Source of the DNA: an uncultured Erysipelotrichaceae bacterium
GTDB taxonomy: Bacteria; Bacillota_I; Bacilli_A; Erysipelotrichales; Erysipelotrichaceae
NCBI GenBank assembly: GCA_944327135.1
Contig: CALVGQ010000064.1
Coordinates: 1 to 34,769, forward strand
Reading direction: 5' to 3'
DNA length: 34,769 nt
Shown: piece by piece, positions 14,413 through 23,235 of the stretch
Numbering within the stretch: position 1 is the stretch's first letter
Layout: each line of letters begins with the position of its first letter
The notes under the pieces: model-generated
Told to the model about the DNA's origin: nothing
Databases searched by the model: none
Seen by the model: only the letters and a program-made list of their open reading frames with translations
Translations under genes and position numbers: made by a program

Positions 14413-15654
14413 ATGGGAAAGAAATTATTGCACCTGCTGTTAGCTGTGCTGCTGGCAGCTTCCATGACGGCTTGCGCTCAGGAAACTGGAAACACCGATC
14501 CTCAGCCAGATCCAACAGATCAGCCGGAAGTTACAGAGGATCCAATTGAAGAACCAGAATTTAGTGCTCCTTATACACGAGTTGCTGGAGTCGCTGCGGA
14601 GGGAGAGTTCCCAGTTGCGGTGTGGGTCGATTTTGATCCGGCTACCGATGAAGTTTTGAAAGTGACCTTGACCGGATATGGTAATCCAGTGATGATGGAA
14701 GCTTTCGGTGACCAGATGGAAGAGCTGAATGCAGCGAAGGAAGAGTATATTGGAAAGGGTGCCAGCACGTTAAGCGCTGAAGAAGATGCTTTAAGCATTG
14801 CGGTTGCCCAGGCAGCAGATTCTTATTTGAAGACCAAGGATGCTTTCGTGATCCGTCCGTATCAGAGCTTGATGACGGGCCGTTATATGGCGAACAATCC
14901 ATATCCAACCGATATTGCTGCTTTGTCAGAAGAAACAGTGATCGAAACGGAAATTATTGCCCAGTATCCTTCTGATGCGATCTCGCTGATGACAGAAGAT
15001 GTAATGAACGGAGATAAACTGACTTACCCAGCCGGAGCCTCGGTAGCAACCGTCGCGAAGGAAGATGGAACAGAGGCGAAAATTTCTTCGCAGGTCATTT
15101 ATGCGAACAATCCAGGTATTGCGATCGTGGCATATCATTATAATGATCTGGTTTTGTATGATGCTGTAGACATTTATGAAAACTTCACCACTGAGCTGAG
15201 CGGTTCAGATGCTTATGGAAAAGTGGTGGGTATCGTCAATCAGACAGATACAACGGTAACATATCGTGTACTGGGTGACAAAGCTATGAATTTCCCAGGA
15301 GGAACCTGTGGATCGACAGTAATCGATGTTACGATCGATACGGAAAACAATGTAATTGCCGATGTTGAGGTTATCGAGCATTCAGATTCGACCTACTTGG
15401 CCAATGCCTGGGAATATGGTGGAAGCTATGCCCATGTGGGTCAGTTTATTTATCAGATCGATCAATTTACGGAGAAATTTATAGGAAAAGATGCAACCAC
15501 TCCGATTACTGCCTTTAAGCTGACTAGTGATGAAAATCCGGAAGGCGGAACTCCAGAAGAGGGCGGAATTGATATGGTGGTAACCGGGGCAACCCGTACT
15601 CCGAATGCGATTGTCTATGGTGTCAACGCCGCAATCGCTGAATATTCCAAATAA
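14413..15654 (+). CDS. FMN-binding (flavinylated) lipoprotein
   Basis: A 413-residue exported lipoprotein. The signal peptide ends in the lipobox SMTAC with C21 lipidated, followed by a Pro/Asp/Glu-rich linker to about residue 50. The C-terminus has the flavinylation motif IDMVVTGATRTPNA; the family (FMN_bind, PF04205) carries FMN covalently on the last threonine, here T394. An earlier part of the protein (about 55-140) resembles a second FMN_bind-like fold without the motif. It starts behind AAGGAGG with 8-base spacing. With the FAD reductase and the small FMN lipoprotein nearby it is probably an electron carrier on the outer face of the membrane. The ApbE transferase needed for flavinylation is not in this window. 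Confidence 0.82.
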   Translation: MGKKLLHLLLAVLLAASMTACAQETGNTDPQPDPTDQPEVTEDPIEEPEFSAPYTRVAGVAAEGEFPVAVWVDFDPATDEVLKVTLTGYGNPVMMEAFGDQMEELNAAKEEYIGKGASTLSAEEDALSIAVAQAADSYLKTKDAFVIRPYQSLMTGRYMANNPYPTDIAALSEETVIETEIIAQYPSDAISLMTEDVMNGDKLTYPAGASVATVAKEDGTEAKISSQVIYANNPGIAIVAYHYNDLVLYDAVDIYENFTTELSGSDAYGKVVGIVNQTDTTVTYRVLGDKAMNFPGGTCGSTVIDVTIDTENNVIADVEVIEHSDSTYLANAWEYGGSYAHVGQFIYQIDQFTEKFIGKDATTPITAFKLTSDENPEGGTPEEGGIDMVVTGATRTPNAIVYGVNAAIAEYSK

Positions 15655-15664
15655 AAAGAGTCTG

Positions 15665-15702
15665 AAAAAGCGGAATGTTCCAAGGGAACGCTCCGCTTTT
15701 TT
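15665..15702. terminator. Terminator after the FMN-binding lipoprotein
   Basis: AAAAAGCGGA (15665-15674) pairs with TCCGCTTTTT (15692-15701), and an inner GTTCC/GGAAC stem extends the hairpin. A and T tracts on both sides let it serve the convergent regulator gene too. Confidence 0.85.
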
Positions 15703-15759
15703 ATCAAAATAATCGGCATTCTTGCTTCTGATTGGCTAAGGATGTTCAGAAGGATCTTT

Positions 15760-17244
15760 TTATTTCTCTGATGGTTCTAATAATTTCAGCGTCAGCAATA
15801 AGTTGTTTTTGGCGTTGGAATCATTGAAATCGATCTGAAGAAGATCAGATATTTTTTCCAGACGATAAGAAAGAGTGTTGCGGTGGATGCATAATTGTTC
15901 CGCTGTGTCATTCAAATTGGAATGAGAGAAAATGTATAACTTCAATGTCTGATAAAAATCTGACATCCGTTCTGAATTTTGATCTATCAAAGGCAAAAGC
16001 TGGTCATAATAAAACAGATTCTCCCGGTTTTCTTTAGAAAATAGATCTGGATTGGCAAAAACAAGCTCGTAATAATGCTGAGAGGTCAGCAGAAGCCCGC
16101 TTTGTTCCGCGGTTCGTTCCAGCAGCTGACTGCCTAAAAAATAGGCAAAGTCTGTTTTCAGCAGCGGCCGGGGATAATCGTCAATGGCGATCATCCACTG
16201 GTTCGTGTTTGCAGCGGAAGCAAGCTGCTTTTTCATTTCTGCATTCCATTGCTGACAAGGGATCGAGAAAATCAGTTTCATTTCAATAAAGGCATAAAGA
16301 TCGGCATTTAAGATTCGTTTCAAAGACATCAGCTGATTTTCTGAAAGTCCATTGGCTTGGGTGGATTGAATTATCAGTGTGATGTAGCCAGCAGTAGTGT
16401 CTAATTTGAATTTGGCCATGTCATCAAGGACCGATCCGATATTGAAAGAATGATTCAGCAGCGTATGGTAAAACGTAGTAAGGCTGTTTTTTTCTTTGAT
16501 TTGACGAATAAAAGATTTTCCGGCAATCAGCAAAAGAAGATAATCGATCAGTTTGACATCGATCTGTGTGATGGGCTGGTTGTGGGCAAAAAGAGCCATA
16601 CTGCCAATTATTTTCCCATCGGCATAAATGCCTCCGTTAATGCTGGGAACCATAAATGGTTTGAATGAAGTGAGGTAGGTTCGAAAAATTTCAGGATAAA
16701 TCAGCTCTCGGATGTTGTCTTCTGAAATAGCCAGATTAAGCGCTGGAAAAGGGATTTGAAGAAATGCGTCATAGGGCTTGCAATGCGTAGGATCTTTCGG
16801 ATAACAGGCAATGTTATTGAAGAAATCATCGACAAAAACGATGGGATTATTAAAGTAGCAAGAAAGTTCAAATGCGATTTCATCAAGATCCTGACAACGA
16901 TTGAGGATATTTTCTATATCCATGATTTTTTCAAAGAAAAGCGATCGGTCAACGATCAGATTCTGCAGAAAAAGAAAGAGCTCAATAAAGACTTTTCGAT
17001 CATACAGCGTAACATTCTGCTGACTGTAGTTGGACAAGTAATCGATGGGAACCAAATAATGACATTGGCTTTCCAAGGTAAAATTTTTTTCATATTTCGT
17101 TAAAATGCATAAACTGTTTGGAATAGAGACTTGATTTCCGCTGGTGATCAGCTGAATCAGATGGATGTCCAGATTCTTGATTATTTTTGAGTTGATAAGA
17201 GAAAATTGTTTGGAACATTGTTCGAAAATTTGTGATAAAAGCAT
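15760..17244 (-). CDS. PucR/CdaR-type transcriptional regulator
   Basis: A 494-residue regulator. The C-terminal helix-turn-helix of the PucR family is clear: LYIFSHSNLNDTAEQLCIHRNTLSYRLEKISDLLQIDF. The middle (about 135-250) may be a GAF-like sensor domain, with NPIVFVDDFFNNIACYP resembling the start of such domains. The start at 17244 (MLLSQIFEQ) follows GAGGGAT; the frame is open to 17286 but without a ribosome site. It is divergent from the FAD reductase gene by 125 bases, so it is the likely activator of that gene in response to the electron acceptor. That promoter has a good TATAAT (about 17330) but no proper -35 box, which fits activation. Confidence 0.82.
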   Translation of the reverse strand: MLLSQIFEQCSKQFSLINSKIIKNLDIHLIQLITSGNQVSIPNSLCILTKYEKNFTLESQCHYLVPIDYLSNYSQQNVTLYDRKVFIELFLFLQNLIVDRSLFFEKIMDIENILNRCQDLDEIAFELSCYFNNPIVFVDDFFNNIACYPKDPTHCKPYDAFLQIPFPALNLAISEDNIRELIYPEIFRTYLTSFKPFMVPSINGGIYADGKIIGSMALFAHNQPITQIDVKLIDYLLLLIAGKSFIRQIKEKNSLTTFYHTLLNHSFNIGSVLDDMAKFKLDTTAGYITLIIQSTQANGLSENQLMSLKRILNADLYAFIEMKLIFSIPCQQWNAEMKKQLASAANTNQWMIAIDDYPRPLLKTDFAYFLGSQLLERTAEQSGLLLTSQHYYELVFANPDLFSKENRENLFYYDQLLPLIDQNSERMSDFYQTLKLYIFSHSNLNDTAEQLCIHRNTLSYRLEKISDLLQIDFNDSNAKNNLLLTLKLLEPSEK

Positions 17245-17369
17245 GTTATCCCTCAATTCGTTAAAATGCACAAAAATAATAATCAAAGTTCATGATAGTT
17301 GTCAATAGTATCTTGTGAAAAAAGTAATTATAATAAATCCGTACAAAAGAAGTACACGGAGGAGAGAAA

Positions 17370-19016
17370 ATGAAAAACATTTCTAGACGCGACTTCCTGA
17401 AAGGGGCAGCCATTGGGGCAGCCGGCTTGGCAGTAGCGGGGCTGACAGGCTGTACTACTGGAACGACCGGAAACACTGAAAATGGAAACGAAAATGAAGC
17501 GGTTTCCACCAAGCATTCCTGGGAAGTAAAACCAGCAGCGATTACCGATATTGCCAGCACAGTGGATACTGAGATCCTGGTGATTGGCGGCGGTTATGCC
17601 GGCTGTGCAGCAGCAGCAGCGGCGGCTGAAAAGGGAGCACAGGTCATCCTGGTTGAAAAAGATGACAAACTGCATGGCAATGGTGTCGGCGGTACAGGAG
17701 TAATGGGCTCACGGATTCTGGATGAGGCCGGAATCAAGCTGGACAAAGTGGATGCTCAGAAACGCTGGGTGAAAACTTGTGGTGGACGCTGCCGTGAATC
17801 CTTGGTAGCAAGCTTCATGAGAGAATCTGAAGACGCTATGAACTGGCTATTGGACATTGCTGAACCAGACGGATGCGGCGTTTTGATTACGCAGAACCAT
17901 TCTAATGACCCAGTTCATAAAGAAGATCAGACTTATCATATGCTTTTTGGCGGAACGACCTATGATGAAGTAGGAATGACCGTTTTAACTCCGCATCTTT
18001 TGCGTAAGCATGCTGAAAAATTCGGCGCACAATTTGTTTATAATACAGCAGCAGAACAGCTGGTTCAGGATGAAACCGGAAAAGTTACTGGAGCAATCTG
18101 CAAGACAGAGGAAGGCTACGTTCAGTACAATGCTTCCAAGGGCGTTGTTCTGGCAACCGGTGATATTTCTTACAATGCTGAAATGATGGAATATTTTGCA
18201 CCGATCGGCAATGAAACGATGATGAAACTGAATGGAGCGGCGACGGATACCGGAGACGGACATTTGATGGCTGCTTGGGCTGGTGCAGCATTCCAGGAAG
18301 GTCCTTGGCCAACGATGATGCATCCGCAGGCTGCAGGGATGTTCTCTGGGGCATTCTTGTTTGTTAGCCCGGAAGGCAAACGGTTCATGAATGAAGGAAC
18401 TTGGGTACAAGGAAAGTGTGTAGGAATCATGAAACAGGCAAAAGCCAAATACGCTTTCTCGATCTTTGATAAAAACTTCCAGCAGGATGTTGTAAATGAT
18501 CTGCCTTATGGTGGAGGAATGTTCTGGGATAGCTTCCGTGGTTTGGGAACGACTTATGAAGACGGAGCAGCTTCCATGGCCGAAACTGTAGCAACCGGAC
18601 TTGAGAATGATCCAAATAACTATTTCCAGGCAGATACGCTGGAAGAGCTGGCCGAGAAGATTGGTGTTGATAAGGAAACCTTCTTGGCAACTTGCGAGCG
18701 CTACAACAGCATGGTAGAACAGGGAGAGGATACCGATTTCTACAAGGATACGGCTTTCCTGCATCCGTTGAAAGAAGCTCCTTTCTATGCAACCCGAATT
18801 GGTGCTGGTCTTCTGGCTGTAGTGGGTGGAGTTCATGTTAATGATGACTACCAGTGTCTGACTGCGGATGATCAGCCAATTGAAGGACTGTACGCGATTG
18901 GTAACGTTTCTGGGGATATGTATGCTTATGACTATCCAATCAACGTTATGGGAAATTCTCACGGCCGCTGCTTGGTATCAGGCAAACACGTGGGTGAGCT
19001 GCTTGCTGCCCTGTAA
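17370..19016 (+). CDS. Tat-exported FAD-dependent reductase (fumarate reductase-like)
   Basis: A 548-residue flavoprotein. The N-terminus has a twin-arginine motif SRRDFLKG and a lipobox LTGC (C28), so it should be exported folded and lipid-anchored. The FAD-binding Rossmann motif is ILVIGGGYAGCAAAAAAAEKG followed by VEKDD. The C-terminal FAD contact region reads GLYAIGNVSG and MGNSHGRCLVSG. This is the FAD_binding_2 family that includes fumarate, urocanate and cinnamate reductases and steroid dehydrogenases. Unlike many of these, no FMN-binding domain is fused; two separate FMN lipoproteins nearby could supply electrons. The substrate is unknown. The divergent PucR-type regulator likely controls it. 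Confidence 0.87.
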   Translation: MKNISRRDFLKGAAIGAAGLAVAGLTGCTTGTTGNTENGNENEAVSTKHSWEVKPAAITDIASTVDTEILVIGGGYAGCAAAAAAAEKGAQVILVEKDDKLHGNGVGGTGVMGSRILDEAGIKLDKVDAQKRWVKTCGGRCRESLVASFMRESEDAMNWLLDIAEPDGCGVLITQNHSNDPVHKEDQTYHMLFGGTTYDEVGMTVLTPHLLRKHAEKFGAQFVYNTAAEQLVQDETGKVTGAICKTEEGYVQYNASKGVVLATGDISYNAEMMEYFAPIGNETMMKLNGAATDTGDGHLMAAWAGAAFQEGPWPTMMHPQAAGMFSGAFLFVSPEGKRFMNEGTWVQGKCVGIMKQAKAKYAFSIFDKNFQQDVVNDLPYGGGMFWDSFRGLGTTYEDGAASMAETVATGLENDPNNYFQADTLEELAEKIGVDKETFLATCERYNSMVEQGEDTDFYKDTAFLHPLKEAPFYATRIGAGLLAVVGGVHVNDDYQCLTADDQPIEGLYAIGNVSGDMYAYDYPINVMGNSHGRCLVSGKHVGELLAAL

Positions 19017-19040
19017 GCAAAGCAAATACAGTGAAATAAA

Positions 19041-19063
19041 AGCCCTCTTGTTTCAAGAGGGCT
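19041..19063. terminator. Bidirectional terminator after the FAD reductase
   Basis: AGCCCTCTTG (19041-19050) and CAAGAGGGCT (19054-19063) pair perfectly around TTT. It lies between two convergent genes, with T-rich sequence on both outgoing strands. Confidence 0.8.
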
Positions 19064-19089
19064 TCCTTTAAAAAATAAAAAGAAGCAGA

Positions 19090-19902
19090 TTATTCCGCTT
19101 CTTGTAAGGGTTGGATGGGATGCGCGATCTTTTCGAAATCTTCGGAATATTCCAGATAAGTGGAAAGATCTGCTGTATTTTGATAGGCAATGTTTTCAAA
19201 AATAGTGACGGCATTGATCCCGCAGCCGATCTGATCCAGCGGTGTGGAATGAAACGGCTGCTTTCTGAATGCTTGCTGATCCCATTTGAAGCCATAAGGA
19301 GACAGGGTCGTTTCGCCTAAATCTTTTTGCTGCTGTGTTAGTGGGCGCATGAAGCAAATAGCTGAAATCTTAGCTGGGGCTAGAATTTCAAGGGTTGCTT
19401 GAAGATGCTGATTTGGTTCGATCCGGCATTCCAATGCCGGATATTGCAGATCAAACGCTTGCTTTAGAATCCCTTGGATCGAGGCTTCTGTGCTGCTGTA
19501 GCCATGGCTTTTCAGATCCTCTGGATCAAAGGAAGGAAATTCCATCGTTATTGCCGCCTGATTGAAATGACGGCCGATTGTAAATTTGTAAAAATCCAGC
19601 CCGGCAGGAGTTGCGAACAGGGTGACCCGCACTTTCTTATCGACATGATAATGAGTCTGGATCAGTCGGTAAAGATCTTCCATATCAGAAATCACCTGGT
19701 GCGTGAAGGAACCGATTCCAAATTCGATTTCTGTGACCAGACAGTCTTCTGTTCCAACAGAAGAAGCGATAATTTCTTTTTTCAATGCTTCCAGATAGTT
19801 TCGCATTGTAATCGGCTCAAGATTGAAAATCGCTTCTGGATGAGCTTCTGGCTTTCCTTCTTTTCGGAAAGCCAAGGAAATAAAAAGTTTGATGTTTTCC
19901 AT
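19090..19902 (-). CDS. HemW/HemN-like protein without radical-SAM cysteines
   Basis: A 270-residue protein that I align by eye with the radical-SAM enzymes HemW/HemN. LFISLAFRKEGKPEA takes the place of LYIHIPFCxxxCxYC; YLEALKKEI, VTEIEFGIGSF (for the YFGGGTPS loop), TMEFPSFDPEDLKSHGYSSTEA (for GVQSFDxxxLxxxGRxH) and QIGCGINAVTIFENIAYQNTADLSTYLE (for GIGAGAHS...Y) follow in the right order. The CxxxCxxC cluster motif is missing and the glycine-rich SAM loop is altered, so it is unlikely to do radical chemistry. It may bind haem or porphyrin as a pseudoenzyme. It lies between the FAD reductase and the small FMN lipoprotein, divergent from the latter. The function is uncertain; homology is fairly convincing. 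Confidence 0.6.
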   Translation of the reverse strand: MENIKLFISLAFRKEGKPEAHPEAIFNLEPITMRNYLEALKKEIIASSVGTEDCLVTEIEFGIGSFTHQVISDMEDLYRLIQTHYHVDKKVRVTLFATPAGLDFYKFTIGRHFNQAAITMEFPSFDPEDLKSHGYSSTEASIQGILKQAFDLQYPALECRIEPNQHLQATLEILAPAKISAICFMRPLTQQQKDLGETTLSPYGFKWDQQAFRKQPFHSTPLDQIGCGINAVTIFENIAYQNTADLSTYLEYSEDFEKIAHPIQPLQEAE

Positions 19903-19977
19903 AACATTACCCCTTGTAAAAAGATTATAACATAGATTAAAATAAAAATGATGACAAGAGTCACAACGGAGGAAAAG

Positions 19978-20331
19978 ATGAAGAAAATTTTAGTTACATT
20001 AGCACTGGCAGCATTGCTGTTTGCGGGCTGCAGCAGCAAGGAAAAAGGACCTGTCGATGGAACCTATTCGGCAACAGGAACAGGAATTCATGGTGAAGTT
20101 TCGGTAGAAATCGTGGTTGAAGGCGGTGCAATCAAATCGGCCACAGTGGATGTCAGTGGCGAGACGGTAGGCTATGGAGCTGACCATCAGGCTGATTTTG
20201 AGGAACAGATCGTGAAGGCCAATGGCGCAGAAATCGATGGTGTTTCCGGCAGCACATTTACTTCTAATGGAATCAAAGAAGCGTATGCTAAGGTTCTGGA
20301 AGAAGCCGGTTTTACAACTAGCGAAGAATAA
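19978..20331 (+). CDS. Small FMN-binding (flavinylated) lipoprotein
   Basis: A 117-residue lipoprotein. The signal peptide ends LLFAGC with C18 lipidated. The rest is a single FMN_bind domain: GTYSATGTGIHGEVSVEIVVEGGAIKSATV at the start and the attachment motif IDGVSGSTFTSNGIKEA near the end, which puts FMN on T93. The start at 19978 follows GGAGG; upstream in-frame codons from 19948 lack a ribosome site. It is the minimal electron-shuttle type seen next to extracellular flavin reductases. It probably passes electrons from the membrane to the FAD reductase encoded upstream. Confidence 0.87.
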   Translation: MKKILVTLALAALLFAGCSSKEKGPVDGTYSATGTGIHGEVSVEIVVEGGAIKSATVDVSGETVGYGADHQADFEEQIVKANGAEIDGVSGSTFTSNGIKEAYAKVLEEAGFTTSEE

Positions 20332-20339
20332 TTGAAAAG

Positions 20340-20397
20340 AGCGGAAAAGTTTGATATGTCCCCAGCATCCTGGGCGCATATCCACTCCGCTTTTTTT
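20340..20397 (+). terminator. Terminator of the small FMN lipoprotein gene
   Basis: AGCGGA (20340-20345) pairs with TCCGCT (20386-20391); inner GATATG/CATATC and CCCAG/CTGGG stems complete a long hairpin, followed by a T run. Confidence 0.8.
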
Positions 20398-20647
20398 AAT
20401 TAATTTTATTGGAAAATTGATTAGAAAACCAACTATAAAATTCCAAGAGAGATTTGATTTTGAATGAAAGTGCAGGCAGCTATCAGTATCTAAAGCGATA
20501 ATTAAAATGCAAAACAAATTAAAACTGCCAAAGCAGCAAGTATATTAGGATGCAAAAAGTGGTAGGGGATTGGTTCAAAAGAAGGTTAAATCCCTTTGGT
20601 TTTGATAAAAAAGATCTTTTAATCTTTTGAAAAAATATCATTCGACT
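20398..20647. other. AT-rich gap without a gene
   Basis: Between the terminator and the stop codon of the minus-strand gene I see no credible gene, no strong hairpin and no promoter with both boxes. It may be the 3' end region of the minus-strand operon. Confidence 0.4.
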
Positions 20648-21865
20648 TTATTTTAAAAATTCGTATTGAATCCGTTTCATTTTTTGAGGATTTTGTTTCA
20701 AATAAGCGATCAGCCAGCTTTTCCAGGATGTTTCATTCTCATCCAGCTGATCCAGTGAAAATTCAGCATCAAAAACAAAGGCTTCTTCAAAGCCGGCTCG
20801 CAAAAGAAAAAATAATTCACGCTCGGTGCAGGAGTCGAAGAAAACGCTGTACTCTTCTTCAAAAAATAAATCAGCTTCCAGCAGATCCATGACATCATCA
20901 ATTCCGATCTGTAAGCGATGGATCGCACTGATTTTTTCGTCGAGCCGATTTAGCCGGAGAATGAAATGAAAGGCTTCCGGATCAGAAGTATGGTTTAGCA
21001 GGGTCTGGTGGGATTCAGGGCGATGTTCAATCAGGCCGTGATAGCTTAGAGGGGTACGGCTTTGCTGAAGATATTGCTGGATCGGCAGCGGAAGCATTTG
21101 GATGCGAACAGGAAGTTCTTGACAGGCTTGGATCTCTTCGTGGGTCAGCAGCAAGCCGGGGCTATGTTTTTTTTCGATATGAGCCAGACATTGCCGAACA
21201 GTCAATCCAAATAAATTGATTCCCGCCTGGTCAAAGGGAATATTCAGCCACTGTTCAAAATCACGGATGAGCGTCTTCAAATCGCTGAAACCCAAGCAAA
21301 AAGCTTCTTCCAATTGAAATTTTTCCAAGTATTCCAAAACAAAAAGACAAGTTCTTGAGGAAGTCAGATCTTTGCCTTCCCATAATTCGTAACTGAAGTC
21401 CAAATCATCACTGTCACAGTAATAAAAAAAACCATCTGGACGGCGCAGCCGCTGAAGATAAAGAGGCAGATCACGGTAGATCTGATCATGTTCCTCGTTG
21501 TGAATCCATAGCGGTTTTCTTTGTAGAAGACGAACAATCGCTTCAATACGAAGGATCAGCTGGTCTAGAACATGCTGCCCGCGATCAAGCTGTTCCCGCA
21601 GAGAATAAAGCTGCAAATCTGCTGAAGATGAAAAACCAAGGGAAAAAAGAAAATCGAGGGACCGCAGGATCCGCTGATAGTCTGGACGGCTAATTGAGGA
21701 ACTGCGCTGCCGATTGCGAATCTGAACATATTCATAAATGATGACAGAATATTCCTGGATCTTATGGTCATATTCGCTGACAGTGAGAATTCCAGATGAT
21801 AAGGCCTGCTCCAGGATCAGGCGGATTGCGTGCGGATGGAAAGGAAGAACAAGATCATTTTTCAT
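20648..21865 (-). CDS. Protein of unknown function, probably DUF6179
   Basis: A 405-residue soluble protein, mostly helical, rich in Leu, Gln and Glu and with no signal peptide or membrane segment. The sequence resembles the DUF6179 family as I remember it, but this cannot be checked here. It starts inside the end of the upstream gene (11-base overlap) without a clear ribosome site, so it is translated by coupling. The C-terminal part EEYSVFFDSCTERELFFLLRAGFEEAFVFD is a notable conserved-looking block. The two genes form a unit with no enzyme motif that I can see; the function is unknown. Confidence 0.65.
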   Translation of the reverse strand: MKNDLVLPFHPHAIRLILEQALSSGILTVSEYDHKIQEYSVIIYEYVQIRNRQRSSSISRPDYQRILRSLDFLFSLGFSSSADLQLYSLREQLDRGQHVLDQLILRIEAIVRLLQRKPLWIHNEEHDQIYRDLPLYLQRLRRPDGFFYYCDSDDLDFSYELWEGKDLTSSRTCLFVLEYLEKFQLEEAFCLGFSDLKTLIRDFEQWLNIPFDQAGINLFGLTVRQCLAHIEKKHSPGLLLTHEEIQACQELPVRIQMLPLPIQQYLQQSRTPLSYHGLIEHRPESHQTLLNHTSDPEAFHFILRLNRLDEKISAIHRLQIGIDDVMDLLEADLFFEEEYSVFFDSCTERELFFLLRAGFEEAFVFDAEFSLDQLDENETSWKSWLIAYLKQNPQKMKRIQYEFLK

Positions 21866-22283
21866 TGGCCGACAGCATCACTTTCATTAATTTTTGTTGA
21901 GGCTTTAGCCCAAAACAATTCTGTTGGGCAGCATGAAGCAACTGAAACTGCTTGGTTTTAGCTAGATAAGACTGGATATGGTGCTGCAAAGTGGAAAAAA
22001 GCGATTGGATCAGCTGCTGATCTGAAATTCGAATCGAAGTTTGACTGCGCAAAAGATAATAAGCGCGAATCATTCCTTTTGACAAATACAGGACATTGTT
22101 TTCCAGAATTTCCATGGACAGCAGCGGCTCAAGGATATCTGCCAGCTTATGGGGATCCAGTTCGATCCAGTCCAACTGATCACAAATCTTCTGCTGGTAG
22201 CGCTGCAGTTCTTTTTGTTGTGACTCGTCTAGAACCCATTGACGAAAAATGAGGGCATGCGAAGATGCGGATTCGATGTTCAT
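21855..22283 (-). CDS. Protein of unknown function, probably DUF6323
   Basis: A 142-residue helical protein, first gene of a two-gene operon with the 405-residue protein. It starts behind AAGGAGG with 7-base spacing. Features are KGMIRAYYLLRSQTSIRISDQQLIQSLFSTL in the middle and NCFGLKPQQKLMKVML near the end. I think it belongs to DUF6323, which tends to accompany DUF6179, but this is from memory. It has no membrane segment, cysteine cluster or known catalytic motif. The two proteins probably form a complex. Confidence 0.6.
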   Translation of the reverse strand: MNIESASSHALIFRQWVLDESQQKELQRYQQKICDQLDWIELDPHKLADILEPLLSMEILENNVLYLSKGMIRAYYLLRSQTSIRISDQQLIQSLFSTLQHHIQSYLAKTKQFQLLHAAQQNCFGLKPQQKLMKVMLSANEK

Positions 22284-22376
22284 AGAGAAGCCTCCTTGTG
22301 AATCAAAGTTTTATCGCAAAGCATCATGGAATGCAAGACTAGAAAAAAGCGAAGAAAAGTGTTATGATAATAGTGC

Positions 22377-22411
22377 AAAAAAAAGGAAACGAAATGATCG
22401 TTTCCTTTTTT
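22377..22411 (-). terminator. Terminator of the ABC exporter operon
   Basis: GGAAACGA (22385-22392) pairs with TCGTTTCC (22398-22405) around a 5-base loop. On the minus strand it is followed by eight T. Confidence 0.85.
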
Positions 22412-22437
22412 GTTTTAGCCAATAAACGCGGTTTCTT

Positions 22438-23235
22438 TTAAAGCGATAAATCTTTTTTGACAAAAAGATGGACCGCCATCGAAGATAGTCCTCCTGCAGT
22501 AAATAAAAGAATCAGCGGGCCCCATAAAGCGCCAGCAGGATCACTGAGCAGCTTTTGCGGATCAAACAGGGTCAGGAGCGTCAGATAACGCAAAAACTCG
22601 AATTGATCCCCAACCTGGCTGAGCATCTGCAGCAGCAAAGAGGCAATGATCAAAGCAGCACCGGCTCCATCAGCGAAGCGTGTATCAGCAAAACAGCAGA
22701 CGCAGAAGAAGCAAAGCGCTGCTAGAAATCCATGAAGGGCTAACAGTCCTGCGGCTAGTCTGAAATAACAGATCAGATCCAGCTCATCTGGAAAGAAGAA
22801 TTCGCTAAGCAGCAGAATCAATCCTGTCAGATAACCATTGAGCAGCAAAATAGTGAATAGGAAGAAAAACAGCTGAGTCATGAGGATCTTTTTTCTGGAT
22901 ATCCCAGCCGAAAGAAGCCAGGCCATGGATCCGCTGTCGATATAGCGGGTGAGCAGCCGATGGCCTAATAGCAGAATCAGGACGACCGGAAACGCGATCA
23001 ACAAAAATCCATACAGATAATTGGCAATAAATTCAACGAGGGTGGATCCAACATGCATCATGCCAAAAGCTGCGAACAGCTGCGGCATGCTTTCTGCCAT
23101 TAGATTAAGGCTTTCTCCCAGTTTGGGATCAAACATCATGATGATGATCCCGGCATACAAGGTCAGTACGGCCATAAAAAGGATTAACAGCTTCCAATTG
23201 GTTTTCCATTCTTTCAGAAATAAAGTTTTATTCAT
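22438..23235 (-). CDS. ABC-2 type exporter permease
   Basis: A 265-residue membrane protein with about six hydrophobic segments: residues 15-35, 70-90, 110-135, 145-165, 170-190 and 235-255 roughly. The pattern fits ABC-2 type permeases of drug or peptide exporters; MAWLLSAGISRKKILMTQ is the typical loop. The start at 23235 follows GGAG with 8-base spacing and overlaps the ATPase stop by 8 bases; an ATG 15 bases earlier lacks a site. It forms an exporter with the ATPase. The substrate is unknown. Confidence 0.85.
   Translation of the reverse strand: MNKTLFLKEWKTNWKLLILFMAVLTLYAGIIIMMFDPKLGESLNLMAESMPQLFAAFGMMHVGSTLVEFIANYLYGFLLIAFPVVLILLLGHRLLTRYIDSGSMAWLLSAGISRKKILMTQLFFFLFTILLLNGYLTGLILLLSEFFFPDELDLICYFRLAAGLLALHGFLAALCFFCVCCFADTRFADGAGAALIIASLLLQMLSQVGDQFEFLRYLTLLTLFDPQKLLSDPAGALWGPLILLFTAGGLSSMAVHLFVKKDLSL

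Noticed and set aside
14243-14443. 66-codon plus-strand open frame before the FMN lipoprotein
   Set aside because: It spans the promoter and ribosome site of the lipoprotein gene and has no own ribosome site.
17985-18962. Long open frame antisense to the FAD reductase
   Set aside because: It is a shadow of a gene with clear FAD motifs and lacks a start context.
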